Below are positions 52,649-61,200 of a stretch of 64,000 nucleotides of DNA, piece by piece (within the stretch, counting starts at the first letter, position 1; every line of letters starts with the position of its first letter). The stretch covers positions 1-64,000 of the forward strand of contig NZ_BSDI01000038.1 of NCBI RefSeq assembly GCF_027923225.1. Reading direction: 5' to 3'. The notes under the pieces are model-generated. The model made no database searches. It was not told where the DNA came from and saw only the letters and a program-made list of their open reading frames with translations. The position numbers were made by a program, and so were the translations under genes. The DNA comes from Phytohabitans aurantiacus. GTDB lineage: Bacteria > Actinomycetota > Actinomycetes > Mycobacteriales > Micromonosporaceae.

Positions 52649-53566
52649 TCAACGCACAGCGGCGACCCGCTGCGCCGCCAGCCGGACCGGGCGCAGGAAC
52701 GCGGCGTTCTGCCAGCTCCGCGGACCGTAACGCAGGTATGCGAACAACACCGCATGGCACCAAGCGGAGGGACCATGCAGTCGCACCGGCGCAACGTCGC
52801 GGAAGGCGAGAATGCAGGACTGATCGACGCCGATCCGGTACTCCATGACCCTGTCGTGGTCAAAGCCAAGCCAGCGTCCGCTCACCTTGCACCAAGTGGT
52901 CGTCGCGGTCACCACGACCCGCGCGGGCCGGTGCCCCCTCCATCGCCGCTGGGAGAGGCCGGCGGCTCTGGCGTAGCCAATAGTCGTACCGATAAGGCGA
53001 CCGATGGCCGCGCCGGCCACAAAGCCGGGCGGGCCGACCGCGACCATCGAGCCCGGCCGGTACGCGACGTCCGCGGCGTAGAAACGGGCATAGTTGAACG
53101 GCACATCCATGTACACGGCGCTGCCGGCGCCTACATCCGGCGCATGCACGACCGGCGGCTGGTACCCGCTTGCCAAGTGGGTGTAAAGCCGGACCGCCTC
53201 CTGCCAGCCCCGCTCCCCCAATCGCGCTCCCGGGATGGGCAACAGCCGGCCCATACCGTTGCCGAGCACGTACGCAAACAGCGTCCAGGGAGCACAGAGC
53301 CCGACCAGGCTCACACTGATCCAGCGGCCGTGGGCGAACCGCCGCCGCTCGCGGCCCTCCACAACGCCGATGACCACAGCGGTCCCGGCTGTCGTGAGCG
53401 CGAGAGCCCAGAATCCAAGCGTCGCTACGGCCCGGTATGAGTACGGCCCCGCGTTGGCAGCGACGATCGTGAACAGCAGCGGGGACAACGGCATGGCCAC
53501 CGCGGCGGCGAGCCAGTACCGGCCGGCGCGTCTCGGTCGCAGGCCACACATTGGCGCGCGCCTCAT
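52649..53566 (-). CDS. Membrane protein of the relaxase operon
   Basis: 305 residues. Three hydrophobic segments lie in the first 100 residues (YWLAAAVAMPLSPLLFTIVA; ATLGFWALALTTAGTAVVIGV; VGLCAPWTLFAYVLG). A short hairpin GSMVAVGPPGFVAGAAIGRLIG follows later, then a soluble C-terminal domain ending in basic residues. The ATG start overlaps the stop of the preceding gene by four bases. The combination resembles plasmid membrane proteins that accompany relaxases, but no named family was recognised. Confidence 0.6.
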   Translation of the reverse strand: MRRAPMCGLRPRRAGRYWLAAAVAMPLSPLLFTIVAANAGPYSYRAVATLGFWALALTTAGTAVVIGVVEGRERRRFAHGRWISVSLVGLCAPWTLFAYVLGNGMGRLLPIPGARLGERGWQEAVRLYTHLASGYQPPVVHAPDVGAGSAVYMDVPFNYARFYAADVAYRPGSMVAVGPPGFVAGAAIGRLIGTTIGYARAAGLSQRRWRGHRPARVVVTATTTWCKVSGRWLGFDHDRVMEYRIGVDQSCILAFRDVAPVRLHGPSAWCHAVLFAYLRYGPRSWQNAAFLRPVRLAAQRVAAVR

Positions 53567-55104
53567 CGGGTCCGTCCCTGGCCGGGAGTCCCAGGGCTGC
53601 GAGGTCGGCCAGCGGGCGCGGTTGGTTCGGCCATGCCGGCCTGCTGCGGGTACCACTGTCCGGCCAGTTCGGCCGGCTTCGCGGGTAAGGCAGACGCCGC
53701 TCGGTGGGCCGTGCGCGCGGCCTCCAGGCCGGGTCGCGGCTGTACTCCGACGACGGCGGCCAGGACCCGGCCATGTTTCGCGGCGTTGGCCAGCGCCTTG
53801 GCCAATGCGCGGTACGACCGATGCTCTGCCAGTGCGGGCCGCCAATGCACGGACCGCGCACCAACCTGGACGGTCATTGCCAGGACGCCGCCACGGGCCC
53901 GCGAGACGTCGACCGCTTGGTGCAGCAGATCGGCCAAGTCCGGCATCCTCGCGGTGATCTGCCCGGCGGTGTTCCACCATGCGACGCGATCCGTCGGGTT
54001 GGCCATCCAGGATTCGCGGGAACGCCATTGCCCGTCGGGTCTGAGCTGGCCGCGCAGCCAGGCCGCGGCGCCTGCGATCGCCGTACTGAGTGTGCCGCGG
54101 TCGCCGTGGTCCGGTATCGGGCTGCGCAGCTCGGCGACCGCCTGTAGCGCGCCGCGCCAGGGACGGGCAGCGGCGTCAACCGCCATCGGCAGTTCCTCGC
54201 CTCCGGAGCCGAGGTGGGTGTAGAGGTAGCCGAGGTAGCGGGTGATGGCCAACGCGGCGCGGGCGGCATCGGCGAGCTGATCGACGGTCAGCTCGTCGCC
54301 GCGGCGCACCAGCCATGATCGTGCGGCGTCGATGGCTTGCACGCAGTCGTGGGCGGAGCTCGGGTGTGACCAGCGCTGCGGATCGTCGACCGGTGGTGCC
54401 GGGGCCATGCCCAGTATTGGTGCCCGCTGCGGGTCCCCGCCGGCCGCGAGTAGCACTGCCGTGTCGTGCAGTGGGCTGCTCTTGGTCTGCCACGCATCCT
54501 CCTCAGCGGCTGCCAGCAGCGAGCGCAGTCCGGTCGGGGCGTCCTCTGGCCACATCCAGCGGGCCAGCCGTACGTCGATCTCGGACGCGGCGGCGGCCAG
54601 GCTGGCCAAGGCTGCGAGATTGTCGCTGCGGCCGGCCCCTGCCAGCAGCGCGATGCCATCGGCGGTCAGCGGTTGGTGCCGTTCACCGGGCGCCGTCTGC
54701 GCGCCAGTGTTGCTGATCAGAATGTCGCCGGCCGCACGTAGTGCCTGATGCGCCTCGCGGAGCGCTACCGCGACGGCTCCGGCGGTTGGAGGGTCGATGC
54801 GGATGACATCGTTGGCCGCGATGGTGCTGGCAGCCGCGTGCCGTAGCCCGATCGTCAGAACCGCGATTGGTCTGCGCTTGGCCAGCAATGACTCGTACTG
54901 GCGCGGCAGGTCAGCCTCCGCGGCCAGGTCGCTCGCGTGAAGGCTGCCGAGCACGACGGCCTGCCGCTCCAGGCTGCGGTACAGCCGAGCCCGGGCCAGC
55001 GCGGCGCTGGCCCGGGCGTCAGGATCAGGTTCCGAGTCGCGCAGCGCCACGTACGCCCGAGCCAGCGCGGCGGCGGCGTTCTCCAACTGTTCGCCGTAGC
55101 TCAT
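53563..55104 (-). CDS. Large helical protein of the relaxase operon
   Basis: 513 residues, alanine-rich and almost entirely helical. It starts YGEQLENAAAALARAYVALR and contains RSWLVRRGDELTVDQLADAA and HRSYRALAKALANAAKHGR. No signal peptide, membrane helix or enzyme motif is seen. The ATG start is supported by GGAG five bases upstream and overlaps the upstream gene by four bases. Proteins of this kind commonly sit downstream of relaxases in actinomycete elements and may be relaxosome accessories. The last 40 residues are Pro/Gly/Arg-rich. Confidence 0.62.
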   Translation of the reverse strand: MSYGEQLENAAAALARAYVALRDSEPDPDARASAALARARLYRSLERQAVVLGSLHASDLAAEADLPRQYESLLAKRRPIAVLTIGLRHAAASTIAANDVIRIDPPTAGAVAVALREAHQALRAAGDILISNTGAQTAPGERHQPLTADGIALLAGAGRSDNLAALASLAAAASEIDVRLARWMWPEDAPTGLRSLLAAAEEDAWQTKSSPLHDTAVLLAAGGDPQRAPILGMAPAPPVDDPQRWSHPSSAHDCVQAIDAARSWLVRRGDELTVDQLADAARAALAITRYLGYLYTHLGSGGEELPMAVDAAARPWRGALQAVAELRSPIPDHGDRGTLSTAIAGAAAWLRGQLRPDGQWRSRESWMANPTDRVAWWNTAGQITARMPDLADLLHQAVDVSRARGGVLAMTVQVGARSVHWRPALAEHRSYRALAKALANAAKHGRVLAAVVGVQPRPGLEAARTAHRAASALPAKPAELAGQWYPQQAGMAEPTAPAGRPRSPGTPGQGRTR

Positions 55105-55502
55105 CTCAACTCCGCCACCGCGTCGTCGAGCCGGTGAGCCACCCGTGCCCAGACGAGCCGCCGCCACGGCGACCCGCGTTCGCCTGCTGCGGCCGCCGCG
55201 TACCGCTCGGCCAGCCGGCGGACAAGGGCAGCCACGTCGCGGCGCAGCGCGGCGCCGTCCGGCGCCGGATCGGGTAGCCCGGCGGCGAGTGCCGCCGGCT
55301 CGCCGAGGTCCCGCACGGCCTCGGTAATCGCCACGGTGTAGAGGTCCCAGTCGCCGCCGCCGGGACCGTCCGGGCGGTGGAGGCCGGCGTGTACGGCCAG
55401 CAGCAGCGCCTGCCGCATCGCAGCGCCGTCCGGGTCGCCGTCCGCGGCCAGCGCGCTGGCCGCATGCGCCAGCAGAATGCGGTACGTCGTCATATCGGAC
55501 AC
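55101..55502 (-). CDS. Small alanine-rich hypothetical protein
   Basis: 133 residues. The start TTYRILLAHAASALAADGDP and end RRLVWARVAHRLDDAVAELR suggest a helical protein of one domain. GTG at 55502 has GGAAGG nine bases upstream and is preferred to an ATG three codons later. It follows the relaxase gene by 87 bases and overlaps the next gene by four, so it is part of the mobilisation operon. Function unknown. Confidence 0.58.
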   Translation of the reverse strand: MSDMTTYRILLAHAASALAADGDPDGAAMRQALLLAVHAGLHRPDGPGGGDWDLYTVAITEAVRDLGEPAALAAGLPDPAPDGAALRRDVAALVRRLAERYAAAAAGERGSPWRRLVWARVAHRLDDAVAELR

Positions 55503-55589
55503 TGTTTGCGACCTTCCGCATGGTGGGCAACTGGCGTCAAGGGATCTGTGGATAACGCGCGGCCCGTGCACATGTGGATAACTCCACGG

Positions 55590-57020
55590 CTACCGGGGCG
55601 TCCGCACGGTGGTTGGGCGTGCCGAATGACGTCGAGCATCGCGGCGCGAGGTTGGCGGACCTATTGGCGGACCGGTTAGCGGTACCTCTGCCTCGGCCGC
55701 AAGTGCCGGGCCATCCGGCGCGCCAGCGACCGCGCGCAGCAGCCGCGCCGCTACCCGGGCGGCGCGGGCCTGGTGCAGTCGTCGCTGCGAATCGCGCAGG
55801 TCGGCAAGCGCGTCCGCGAGCAGAGACAGATTGAGGATCAGGCGCAGCATCGCGAACAGCGCCTCCCCATCAGCGAGGCGGCCGGCCACGCCGAGCAGTC
55901 GAGACATGGCCCGCAACTGCTCGGCACGCGGCGTGCGGGCCGGCAGCTGGCCATGCGGGAGCCTGGCAGCCCGGTCGAGTGCTTCGGCGGCTTCGTGCAG
56001 CGGACCGCGTCTGGTGCCCTCGGCATGCCGTGCAACCACTGTCAGGACGTCGGCCGCCGCGTACGCCGCTGCGACAGCACCGCCGGGGGCGTCGCCGGCA
56101 GCGTCGCATACGTGCTCGGCAGCCCGGTCGTATAACCCGGCAGCTGTTCCCGATCGCCTTGGCACGTCCGCGCTGTCGGCCCACCGGCGCAACAGCCGAG
56201 GCATGGACAGGTCCGGTGCCAGCCGGCCACCGCCGTACCAGATCGGTCTACCGTCAGCGGCCGTATAGTCGGGCAGAGCCACCTTGTATCCGGTAATGAC
56301 TCCTATGTGGATAGTGCTTTCCCGCGCCTCGACCGTTACCCCCGCCTGGCGCAGCAGATCGAAGAACTCCTCCACGGTCGCCGCGGCAGCGGCAGCGAAA
56401 CGGACCTCGCGGCGAAGCCGGTCCCGGGCCGGTTCGGTCCGACCGGTGCGCCGCGCCTTGTTCAACTCAGGCGACTTCGGCCGCCGATGCGAGGTCCGGT
56501 CGGCCGGACCCACCACGTACAGCCCATATCGTTCCTCCAGATTGCGGCAGGCAGCCTGGGCCTTCCACCGGTCGTTGCGGGCGTACTCGGTGCGCCGGTC
56601 CTGCCGAACCAGGGTGGCGGCGATGTGGATATGGTCCGGACCGTGCCGAACGGCCACCCACCGCACCGCGCGAGCGTCGCCGTGCTCTGCCAACCCCGCC
56701 TGAGCCATCACTTCGGCGGCGATGTGCGCCCACTGCGCGTCGGACAACCGCCGGTCCTCGGGATGTACGCGCACCGAGCAGTGCCACACCGGCCTACGCG
56801 GCGGGTTTCGTCCGTTGTGGACTGGCTGCTCCAGCAGATCGACCAAGCGGCGGAAGTCCCGTTTGTCGTCCGGCCCGATCACGGGTTCCAGCCGGTGCAG
56901 CGGCCCAGCACCGTCCCACGCGGCGACCAGGTGCGGGTTGACGTGCTCCTCCCGCTTGCCCGGCCCATACAAGTAGCGCAGCAACCCACCGACCCGCTTC
57001 CCGCGGACGATGTTGGGCAT
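55590..57020 (-). CDS. Relaxase (MobA/VirD2-like)
   Basis: 476 residues. Relaxase motif I region: PNIVRGKRVGGLLRYLYGPGK. The metal-binding histidine motif is RHGPDHIHIAATLVRQD at about 143-159, preceded by PVWHCSVRVHPEDR, whose His/Asp likely complete the site. The catalytic tyrosine is probably among the N-terminal tyrosines (YLYG), assigned by position only. Downstream of residue 250 the protein is helical and may bind DNA or the coupling protein. ATG overlaps the MobC stop by one base. The last 40 codons overlap three tandem 12-bp repeats (55651-55682), giving a repeated TGPP-IGPP peptide. Confidence 0.85.
   Translation of the reverse strand: MPNIVRGKRVGGLLRYLYGPGKREEHVNPHLVAAWDGAGPLHRLEPVIGPDDKRDFRRLVDLLEQPVHNGRNPPRRPVWHCSVRVHPEDRRLSDAQWAHIAAEVMAQAGLAEHGDARAVRWVAVRHGPDHIHIAATLVRQDRRTEYARNDRWKAQAACRNLEERYGLYVVGPADRTSHRRPKSPELNKARRTGRTEPARDRLRREVRFAAAAAATVEEFFDLLRQAGVTVEARESTIHIGVITGYKVALPDYTAADGRPIWYGGGRLAPDLSMPRLLRRWADSADVPRRSGTAAGLYDRAAEHVCDAAGDAPGGAVAAAYAAADVLTVVARHAEGTRRGPLHEAAEALDRAARLPHGQLPARTPRAEQLRAMSRLLGVAGRLADGEALFAMLRLILNLSLLADALADLRDSQRRLHQARAARVAARLLRAVAGAPDGPALAAEAEVPLTGPPIGPPTSRRDARRHSARPTTVRTPR
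55651..55682 (+). repeat. Three tandem 12-bp iteron-like repeats
   Basis: GTTGGCGG at 55651, ATTGGCGG at 55663 and GTTAGCGG at 55675, each followed by ACC(T/G)-type bases and spaced exactly 12 apart. They fall inside the end of the relaxase gene. Consensus unit GTTAGCGGACCY. Confidence 0.6.
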
Positions 57021-57490
57021 CACGGCAGGCGCCGGTCCAGCCGCGCGATCACACCGTCGAGGTGTTGCATGCGCCGCTCGCACAGCGCGACGACCCGTTC
57101 CAGCCAGTCCGGCGCCTCGCCGGTGGCGTTGAGCGCGGCCATCGCCTGGTTCAGGTTGGTCCCGATCCGGCCGAGCGCTACCCGGGCGTCGAACAGCTCG
57201 ACCTGCAAGTCGGAGAACATCTCCCGAGCCTGGTCCAACACTGGGGACCGCACCCCCCGGGCGGCACTCAACGCCGCCTCCGCACAAAACCCGGTCGGGG
57301 TCACGCCGGCCGCTGTCCCAGCTGCGGCGATGTCCGCGTACTCCGCGTCGGTGAAGGTGGGAGCGATCCGCCGTTGCCGACCGGGATACAGGTGACGGCG
57401 ATCCCGACCTCGCCCCACTGGCACGTCGACCTGCCGCGAGGGTGTTCCATCAGCCGCTGTCGTATCCGCAGTCACGCCGCGAGCGTCCAC
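57020..57490 (-). CDS. MobC-like relaxosome accessory protein
   Basis: 156 residues. The basic N-terminal arm (GRGRDRRHLYPGRQRRIAP) leads into a ribbon-helix-helix-like region (TFTDAEYADIAAAGTAAGVTPTGFCAEAAL). A helical C-terminus follows with the MobC-typical LGRIGTNLNQAMAALNATGE. MobC proteins bind near oriT and help the relaxase open the nic site. The gene immediately precedes the relaxase, sharing stop/start bases. GTG start at 57490 has no clear ribosome site, so a later start or leaderless transcript is possible. The candidate oriT lies directly upstream. Confidence 0.82.
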   Translation of the reverse strand: MDARGVTADTTAADGTPSRQVDVPVGRGRDRRHLYPGRQRRIAPTFTDAEYADIAAAGTAAGVTPTGFCAEAALSAARGVRSPVLDQAREMFSDLQVELFDARVALGRIGTNLNQAMAALNATGEAPDWLERVVALCERRMQHLDGVIARLDRRLP

Positions 57491-57497
57491 TCAGGAC

Positions 57498-57517
57498 GTT
57501 AGCGAAAGTGTTAGCGG
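57498..57517 (+). repeat. 12-bp iteron-like pair upstream of mobC
   Basis: GTTAGCGA at 57498 and GTTAGCGG at 57510, 12 bases apart, between mobC and the putative nic-site hairpins. Confidence 0.6.
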
Positions 57518-57552
57518 GCTGCGGTGATGCCGCTAGAAACCTCATGCCGTCT

Positions 57553-57594
57553 GTCGACCGCGCCCGGTCGACAAAGCATCCTGGCACAGGATGC
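57553..57594 (-). other. Candidate origin of transfer (oriT) with nic-like core
   Basis: Two perfect inverted repeats sit side by side upstream of mobC/relaxase: GTCGACC with its complement (57553-57572, 6-base loop) and GCATCCT with its complement (57576-57594, 5-base loop). On the minus strand the second hairpin reads CATCCTG followed by T, fitting the MOBP/IncP nic consensus YATCCTG-Y, with a cut expected between 57587 and 57586. Location next to MobC and relaxase is where oriT usually lies. Assignment is inference. Confidence 0.5.
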
Positions 57595-57766
57595 ATAGCT
57601 TGCTCCCGCCCCGGGCCATCCGGTTCCCGCGCGACGAAGGAGCGCGGCAGCTGGCTCGCGAAGATCACCGGCCCATGTGGACGGTGGAGCACGCTGGATG
57701 CGAGCGTAGCAACCCGAGACACGAGCCGGTATCACTCAGAGGAGTGCCGCAGCAGGCCCGCTGCTA

Positions 57767-58048
57767 CTACTGCCGACCGCCGCCGCGTTCGCGATCCCAG
57801 CGTGCCAGAACGTACTGCACGTTGCTCTTCCCCCACGGGCCCTTACCAGTCGGGGTCGGCACCCGCTCCGCCTCCAAAGCGGCTGCTATCTGTGCAAGCG
57901 ACAGGCCCTGGTCGCGTAGCTCGGCCGCCCGCTGCGCCGACGCCGGCAGCGGGGCCGGTGGCCGTCCGAGCCGCACGCCGCGCTGGCGAGCGGCGGCCAT
58001 CCCCTCGGATACCTCCGGGCGGCTCGGTCGATGATCGGGCGCTGACAC
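57767..58048 (-). CDS. Resolvase-type helix-turn-helix protein
   Basis: 93 residues. Nearly the whole protein matches the C-terminal DNA-binding part of serine recombinases: GMAAARQRGVRLGRPP, then RAAELRDQGLSLAQIAAALE and GKSNVQYVLARW. There is no catalytic serine domain, and the frame upstream has none, so it is a stand-alone or truncated DNA-binder. GTG start: the minus strand shows TATCCT seven bases before the GTG and no ribosome site, suggesting a leaderless transcript. It could bind the nearby repeats or oriT. Confidence 0.65.
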   Translation of the reverse strand: MSAPDHRPSRPEVSEGMAAARQRGVRLGRPPAPLPASAQRAAELRDQGLSLAQIAAALEAERVPTPTGKGPWGKSNVQYVLARWDRERGGGRQ

Positions 58049-58049
58049 G

Positions 58050-58125
58050 TGACAGAGGATACAGAAAAAGGTCCAGAAAAGGGCACGGCAGCCAGCATAG
58101 AAAATACCTTTTCCTATACGCTTGA
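58050..58125. promoter_or_regulatory. AT-rich divergent promoter island
   Basis: About 75 bases of strikingly lower GC than the surroundings, with short A and T runs in both strands (CAGAAAAAGG, GAAAATACC, TTTTCCTATACG). On the minus strand TATCCT lies just before the HTH gene start; on the plus strand CCTATACGC may be a -10 for the DUF6884-like gene. An easily melted replication or transfer region is an alternative. Confidence 0.5.
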
Positions 58126-58202
58126 GGTGCAGAGAGCCCCGGCCAGTGATGGCCCACCGACCGGGTCAGGAGCAACCGACCCTCAAGCGGAAGGCGTCTC
58201 CA

Positions 58203-61200
58203 ATGAACGGGCCTACGACCAACGCCAGCTCGGTTCGCCCAGACGGCCCCGGACGCATCGCCCCCGGCCAGCGGGTCACCTGCCTGCCCGGATCTCTGCC
58301 CGCCCGCGACGGAGGCCGGGGCGGCGGCATCCTCGTCTCCATCGGGCCCAAAACCTCCATTGTGGACGTGTACGGCGGCCGCAAGCGGCGCATCCCCAAC
58401 GAGCTGCTTCACCCCGAGGCCGGCCCCTGGATCGCCGCTGACCGCGACGCTCGCGGACTACGCACCGCCAATGCCTCCGGACGCGGGTGGCTCCCAGGCT
58501 GGTCCTGGCTCGGCTGGAGCATCGCCGAGCACCTGGAGTACCTGTGTGGTGAGCGGCGACTGCCCACCCCGCCGCCAGCACCGCAACGGCTGATCATCGT
58601 CGCCTGCGGAGCCCGCAAGACCGCCTGCTTCGAAGCCCCTGCCGGCCAGATGTACGTCGGCAGCTACCACCGGGCCGCCCGCCGAGCTGCTGAGGCCATC
58701 ACCACACCCGACACACGGGTGATGATCCTGTCCGCCCGGTACGGCCTGCTCGACCTGGACGACGTCATCCTGCGCTACGAGGCGCGGCTCGGGCAACGCT
58801 TCGCCATCACCGCGCAAGGGCTGCGGGAGCAGGCCGAACAGCTCGGGTTGGCCGATACCGCCGAGGTGATCGTGCTCGCCCCGGCGGCCTACGCCGACCT
58901 GGCCTCCCACGTCTGGCCACACGCCCAGCGCACGCTCGCCGGCACCCGCGGCATCGGGGACCAGATGGCCCGACTGAACGCACTGGCCACCGGCCGGACC
59001 ACCGTCGCCGACCTGGTAGCCGCCGGGTCGACGGCGAACCTCGCCACGACCGGGGACCAACACGCGGTGAGCATCCGCGGTGGCCTCGTCCACCTCGCCG
59101 ACACGCCACACGCCCGGACCGGCACCGCTGCTCCGGTCTGCCCCGCCAACCAACCCCACCGACGCTGGAAGCTCACCAGCGCTCCAATCACCTGCACCCG
59201 CTGCGCCACCATCGTCACCCGCCGCCGCGACCTGGACCGCTGGTGCGCCCTGGTCAACCGCCACGCACAAGCAGCCAGCACAGGGAGACCGCACCAGGAC
59301 AGAGCACTCGCGCCAGCGGCGACCGAGCGGCGCCGGGACGCCCACACCGGTCCCGAGCCACGCCGACCGGGACGCCAAGGCAGGAGGTGCATCCGTCCCG
59401 GTGCTCCACGGCGAACGGGCGGGACGTCCCGCAACAGCCTCCGGGACGACTGGCGGCACGTCCCGGGCGGTCAGGTTCGGGAAGTCCCACTCATCCCGCC
59501 GGGCGATGGCCTGGCGACCCGGCGACCGTCCCGCCGCTATCCGCGGCATCCGATCGGACGGCCGCCGCCGCGGCCGCGACCCATCACGCAGGCCCGCCAC
59601 GCGGTTGCGAACCGGTCACCGGCAGGCGCCGTCCCGCTCATCCCTACCAGGTCACTGACCTGCGACAACAAGAAGCTCACTAACGGGTCCGCTAACGGTC
59701 TGCGGCGAGCATCAGGCTGCACCACCAGGCCATCGCCGGCCGGCGCCGGGTTAGCGAACCCGTTAGCGCCCATCGCCGGCCCGCACACCCGACACCCGAG
59801 CACCATCCGTCCACCCCAGGCGGCCCCGGGCCGGTGTTGGCGCACCGCCCGGGGCCTTGATCGGACGCAGGAGGTCCGACCCATGACCGACCCTACGACC
59901 CACCCGGCAACGGCCGGAACGCCAGAGATGGCAGCGGCAGCCACGCCGGCCAACGGTGTCGCGGTCGCCGACGTCCGTACCCTGCGCCACGTCACCCGCG
60001 CCGAGCAGGAACGGCTCTCGGCCGACGCGGAGGTCGAGCGTCGCGCCCGAGCCGCTCAGCTCGACCTGGAGCTGCGCGAGCAGCGACGGGCAGCCGCCCG
60101 TCGGGAACGCGAAGCCAGCGCGGCCGATAAGCAGGCCCGCGTCGAGGCACGCCGGGCGCGGCGCGGCGCACGCCGGGCCAGGCTGCGCGCCGCCGCCCCA
60201 CGATGGGCCGAACGCGCACTGTTCGTACTTCCGATCATGTTCCCGATGGCCGTCGCCTGGGTCGGGCAGATCCGCTTCGCGATGACCGTCATGGGCTGGC
60301 CACTGCCGGCCGCGATCGTGTTCGCCGCCGGATTCGAGCTGTCCACCGCGTACGTTGCCCGCCTGGACTGGCTCTCCCGCGCCGCCGGCGACTCCGCCCT
60401 GCTGTTCCGCGGCGCTACCTGGGGTTTCGCAGCCGGCGCTGCCACCATGAACTACTGGCACGCCGCCGACCCCGGTCTCGCCCCCAACGGGGAAGCCGTC
60501 TCCTACGGCCTCATGTCGATCACCGGCGTGGTGCTGTGGGAGCTGCTGTCGACCTACCGGCACCGCACCGCGCTGCGCGCCGAAGGCAAGCTCCCCGCCG
60601 CACGGCCTCGGTTCGGCCTGGCCCGCTGGATCTGGTTCAACAAGCTCACCCGGATCGCGTGGCTGCTGACGCTGCGCGATGGCTACACCGCCACCGACCT
60701 CGCCTGGCGCGCCGGGATCGGCGCGGTCGACTTGTACGGCTCCGCGAAGGACGCTCGCGAGGCTGTACGAGCCGGACGTCCCGTCCCGCGTCCCGAACCA
60801 CTCGCCGGCGGCGAGCGGGACGCCGGGCAAGGCGGGAAGAACCGGGAGCTCCAGGCGCAAGCCGAGAATCGGGACAGCGCAGACCGGGACCTGGACCGGG
60901 ACGATCCCGCGCGGGGAGAACAGCGGGACGGCCCGACCCGGCACGACCACCGGGACACCTCGCGCGACCAGCAACCCGACCGTACGCTCCGTGCGGGCCA
61001 CCCAGCGGACCCCGACAGCGGCCAGTCCCCATCGCGGGCCGATGTTCCGGCCCTTTCCGCCATAGCGCACGAACCATCGGCAGACCCAGCTGGCAACGAC
61101 GCACCCGATCGAGATGAGGCCGACACGGCGGCGCCCGCCGTCAACCCGGATCACAGCGGCGACCAAGTCCCTGCACCGCCGGACCAGGCCGCTGGAAGCG

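Noticed and set aside
52006..52869. 287-residue version of the small acidic protein
   Set aside because: Its first 200 residues are shadows of neighbouring genes; only the last 85 have protein character.
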